A stretch of DNA of 23,575 nt from Neurospora tetrasperma FGSC 2508. Its lineage: Eukaryota > Ascomycota > Sordariomycetes > Sordariales > Sordariaceae. The notes below the pieces were generated by a model, which did not search any database, was not told the origin of the DNA, and saw nothing but the letters and a program-made list of their open reading frames with translations. Of the stretch, positions 20,912 through 23,575 are shown piece by piece. The stretch's first letter is position 1; the number at the start of each line of letters is the position of its first letter. Made by a program: the position numbers and the translations under genes. The stretch spans positions 2,421,347 through 2,444,921 of the forward strand of contig NW_009799103.1 in NCBI RefSeq assembly GCF_000213175.1, read 5' to 3'.

Positions 20912-22454
20912 ATGGGAGGCGACAAGGGCAAGAGAAAGAACGCCCCCGGCGGTGATGGAGGCCAGAAACAGAAGAAGAAGAAGGTATTCGCTCCGGGATG
21001 ATCCGCTGGCCATGAATCTATTTGGAAAGCTTGGATGAGAAAGTATGCTCTTCAAGCTGTTTCCGGGTTGGTTGAACATGCATCACAAATATTACACAGT
21101 TAAATATCCTCAGACTCTCATGCGGTTGAGGTGCTTTGACAAGTTGTCTCATGAATGCTTTCGCCCATTCAACTTGGTTATTGGAGTTGTCAGGGACGTG
21201 GCCAAAGGCCTGAGCAACTTATCACGTCTGCAATTCTCCCCCCCTCCTCCTTTTCCTGTACAAGTCAGCTTGCGTGGTGACTAACACCCAAATCGAACAG
21301 ACTGGCAACGCCGGCAAATGGACAACACCTAACCAAGCGAATAAGCTCGCGCTCGAGCGCAATTCCATCCCTCAGATCGGCGACCGCGGCATCTGGGTGA
21401 CCTGCGCACGCCACCAGGAGAACAAGGCTGCGCGGGAAGTCATCAACCTCTTTGAAGAGTACATTGAAACCATGTACGGCATCAAGCCCGCCAGCAAAGA
21501 AGCCAAAGTGGGAGATGACGACGATGCGGACCTAGATATTGAGGCCGCCATCGCCAAGGAACTCGGCGCAATTAAGGAGAACAAGACGGCCGATGTGCAA
21601 AAGCAAGAGGAAGACAGGGCCCTGCTCAAGGCCATGAAGCTCAACATTGACTGTCTCCTGTTTGTGCGTACAAAGGACCCCATCGAGCCGGTCGAGTTCG
21701 TCAAGAGGATCGTCGTCGACACCAAGGAGTGCACCGACATTAGGAAGATCAAGTGCCGCTATCTGAACCGGTTGACGCCCATGAGCGTCATGGGCAAGGC
21801 GACGGAGCAGGGCCTGGCCGAAACGGCTAGGCAGGTCTTGGAGGAGCACTTTGACTTGAGCGGGAAAAAGAGCGAGAAGACAGAAGGAGATGGTGCGGAG
21901 GCAGAGACAAACAAGGAGGGCGACAACAAGAAGAGGGAGTACAAGCCCTACACCTACGCCATCCGGCCCACCATTCGTAACCACAGTAACCTGAAGCGCG
22001 ACGTGGTCATCAACACCATTGCCGGTCTTATCAACGATGAGCGTCACAGGGTTGATTTGACCAACCCGGACAAGGTCATTTTGGTGGACATCTTTCAGGT
22101 AAGACAGCCTATAGTCTTGGGGGATTCCCTCCCCTTGACCCACAAACACCTCGCGCGCACTGCTTCACTTCACTCTCGAAGTACTGTACCTTTTAATGGT
22201 GGAGAATCCGCTTGCTAATACTGACTTTTTTTTTTACGGGGCAACCACAGACGGTCTGTGGGTTGAGTGTTGTGGATGGTGATTGGGATGAGCTGAAGAA
22301 GTACAACATGACGGAGCTATACAACCAAGCTGCTGGCATCACGACGGTTGGGCAAAAGAAGAAGAAGCAGCAGCAGCAGGATCAGAAGCAAGATGAGAAG
22401 ACGTCCGAGTCTGTCAAGGACGAGGAGACCAAAGACACAAAAGAGCAGGAATAG
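20912..22454 (+). CDS. TAN1: tRNA acetyltransferase adaptor Tan1 (THUMP domain)
   Basis: Tan1/THUMPD1 presents tRNA-Ser and tRNA-Leu to the acetyltransferase Kre33/NAT10 for N4-acetylcytidine at position 12. Three exons, join(20912..20983, 21301..22098, 22251..22454), encode 357 residues. The 24-residue first exon is Gly/Lys-rich and ends in KKKK. Next comes GKWTTPNQANKLA, then GDRGIWVTCARHQENKAARE, which matches the start of the Tan1 family domain. THUMP-type sequence spans about residues 135-300 (KLNIDCLLFVRTKDP, IRKIKCRYLNRLTPM, YKPYTYAIRPTIRNH). The C-terminus is Lys/Gln-rich. Intron 1 (20984-21300, 317 nt) is the longest in the window, with donor GTATTC and branch CTAAC. Intron 2 (22099-22250) has GTAAGA, a CTGAC branch followed by a T tract, and CAG. 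Both are phase 0. ATG 20912 is preceded by CAAC, a favourable fungal start context. Confidence 0.93.
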
Positions 22455-23575
22455 GAGCCTGCTTAGATCTACCGCTGCTTGAGACTTGAGGATTTGGAAG
22501 AGAGGGGGGGGGGGCCAGTGATGGAGGCATGGACCGACCCCGGAGACATTTCGGTGGTGGTGGTGGCGGCAGGCAGCAGGGGCGGGGCGGGGACTGCAGT
22601 GGTTCCGTAGGCCTGTACTTGCCGTATAAGTAGCGGTCCTTGTTTTTCTGGCGAGATGCATGAGTATTACACTAGTGAAACCAGAATGCAGCATGGGGAG
22701 AGGGATGTCTAGGTATGCTTTGCCCGGGAAGGTGAAAACAAGCGAGAGTTGTAGCGATCAAGGTGAAAACCGCGGCCTCTTATCCAGCGCGTCGGTCTGG
22801 CTTGGGGGGGGGTTTTTTTTTTCTTCTAATGTGAGTGTGAGGTGTGCGACTATACATGTAGTGCACGGTGCAGTGACATACATGACCATGTCTTACAGTA
22901 GCATCCGATTGACTTGAAAGGGTGTGCCTAGGTCGTAGGTATAGTATGAAAGGCTTGTGTATCGGCAGTCGGACTTTGGAATGGGTCTGGAGCGAGATCT
23001 GGGGCCGGATGAAGTCAAATCCTTGCCTGTCAATTCTACGGTCATGCTGCAATTCATTTAGTCGTTGTCCTCTCACTGTCAGTATCATCCATTGTCTCCA
23101 CTGCCATGGAATCAAGCTGTGTAGTGTAGACTACACATAGGGCAACACTTTCCCCGGGGCCCGGCACCTGCATGATAAGTCGATGTCTGGAGGTGTCTGT
23201 CAAAAGTACTGTGTGTATGCCATCAATCACAGCCGCCAAGTGAGGCTACACTGCAGGATGCCATGATCTTCAGCGCTTGTAGTTGTGTCCGTTGTTTGAA
23301 CATAGGAAATCACAAAGTGCAAGTTACAGTGAAATGCAGGCAGGGCCTGGGGTTTGACGGACGCTAAGCCCTATTCCAGATAAAATTGACGAGTGGCAGC
23401 AACGCAATGATTTGTGCGTTACGGGCATTGGGCCTGCCTCCAGTTCATCGCATTTCGTTTCGTTTTCTGATGGCAAACGTGGACATGTTGGGGTTCAGTT
23501 GTCCTCAAACTCGCTCTTGAAGGGTTTTGACTACGGTACGTATTGGCCGGGAAAGACGGCAGGCAACGGCACTTG
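22455..23575. other. 3' flank of TAN1, no gene seen
   Basis: 1.1 kb to the window end. It begins with G-rich DNA (an 11-G run at 22504-22514, then GGT/GGGGC repeats to about 22594) and has a G9T10 run at 22804-22822. Several short open frames on both strands show no family resemblance. A gene beyond the right edge may have its leader here. Confidence 0.55.

Noticed and set aside
21532-22149. 205-codon minus-strand frame
   Set aside because: Antisense to the long TAN1 exon, whose protein is clearly conserved.
1-23575. CRISPR array, operon, transposon ORF or secondary-metabolite cluster
   Set aside because: No regularly spaced repeats, transposase or reverse-transcriptase motifs, or biosynthetic core enzymes are visible; a lone zinc-cluster factor is not evidence of a cluster.

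Overview
The window is nuclear DNA of a filamentous ascomycete (Pezizomycotina, most likely a Sordariomycete). This rests on many short introns (55-165 nt, with GTRNGN donors, CTRAC-type branch sites and YAG acceptors), a fungal zinc-cluster transcription factor, fungal forms of Sec24, Msn5/KapJ, Dph7 and Tan1, and GGTACC/CCTAGG-rich spacer DNA of a kind I associate with Sordariomycetes. Genus and species cannot be named from the sequence alone.

Layout. 90-184 (-): intron-containing tRNA-Gln(CTG). 671-3688 (-): SEC24, the COPII cargo adaptor, in three exons, the last only 12 nt. 5614-6023 (+): a 104-residue single-span membrane protein of unknown role. 6743-7833 (-): a DUF1917 (BLES03/C11orf68-like) protein, probably with a mitochondrial presequence on its first exon. 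8250-9633 (+): DPH7, diverging from the DUF1917 gene across about 0.4 kb. 11315-15784 (+): a ten-exon exportin of the Msn5/KapJ/exportin-5 family. 17876-20304 (+): a Zn(II)2Cys6 transcription factor in four exons. 20912-22454 (+): TAN1, the THUMP adaptor for tRNA cytidine acetylation. Spacers of 0.4-2.1 kb separate the genes and hold short repeats, palindromes and G-tracts, but no gene I can defend.

Most genes are housekeeping and are not an operon or a metabolite cluster. Four of the eight concern tRNA or translation: tRNA-Gln, DPH7 (eEF2 diphthamide), Msn5 (nuclear export, including tRNA in yeast) and TAN1 (tRNA ac4C). This is probably chance, but I note it.

No convincing new multi-gene system is visible. 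The points most worth a second look are two GC-AG introns among about 19 introns, a 12-nt terminal exon in SEC24, complementarity between the tRNA intron and its own anticodon loop, a putative mitochondrial leader on a DUF1917 protein, a four-copy motif cluster near 5.0 kb, a 10-bp-arm inverted repeat beside a GGTACC/CCTAGG palindrome field at 9.9-10.4 kb, and a nearly open cysteine-containing reverse frame at 16.2-16.8 kb. All exon boundaries were deduced by eye from splice motifs, reading phase and remembered family conservation.
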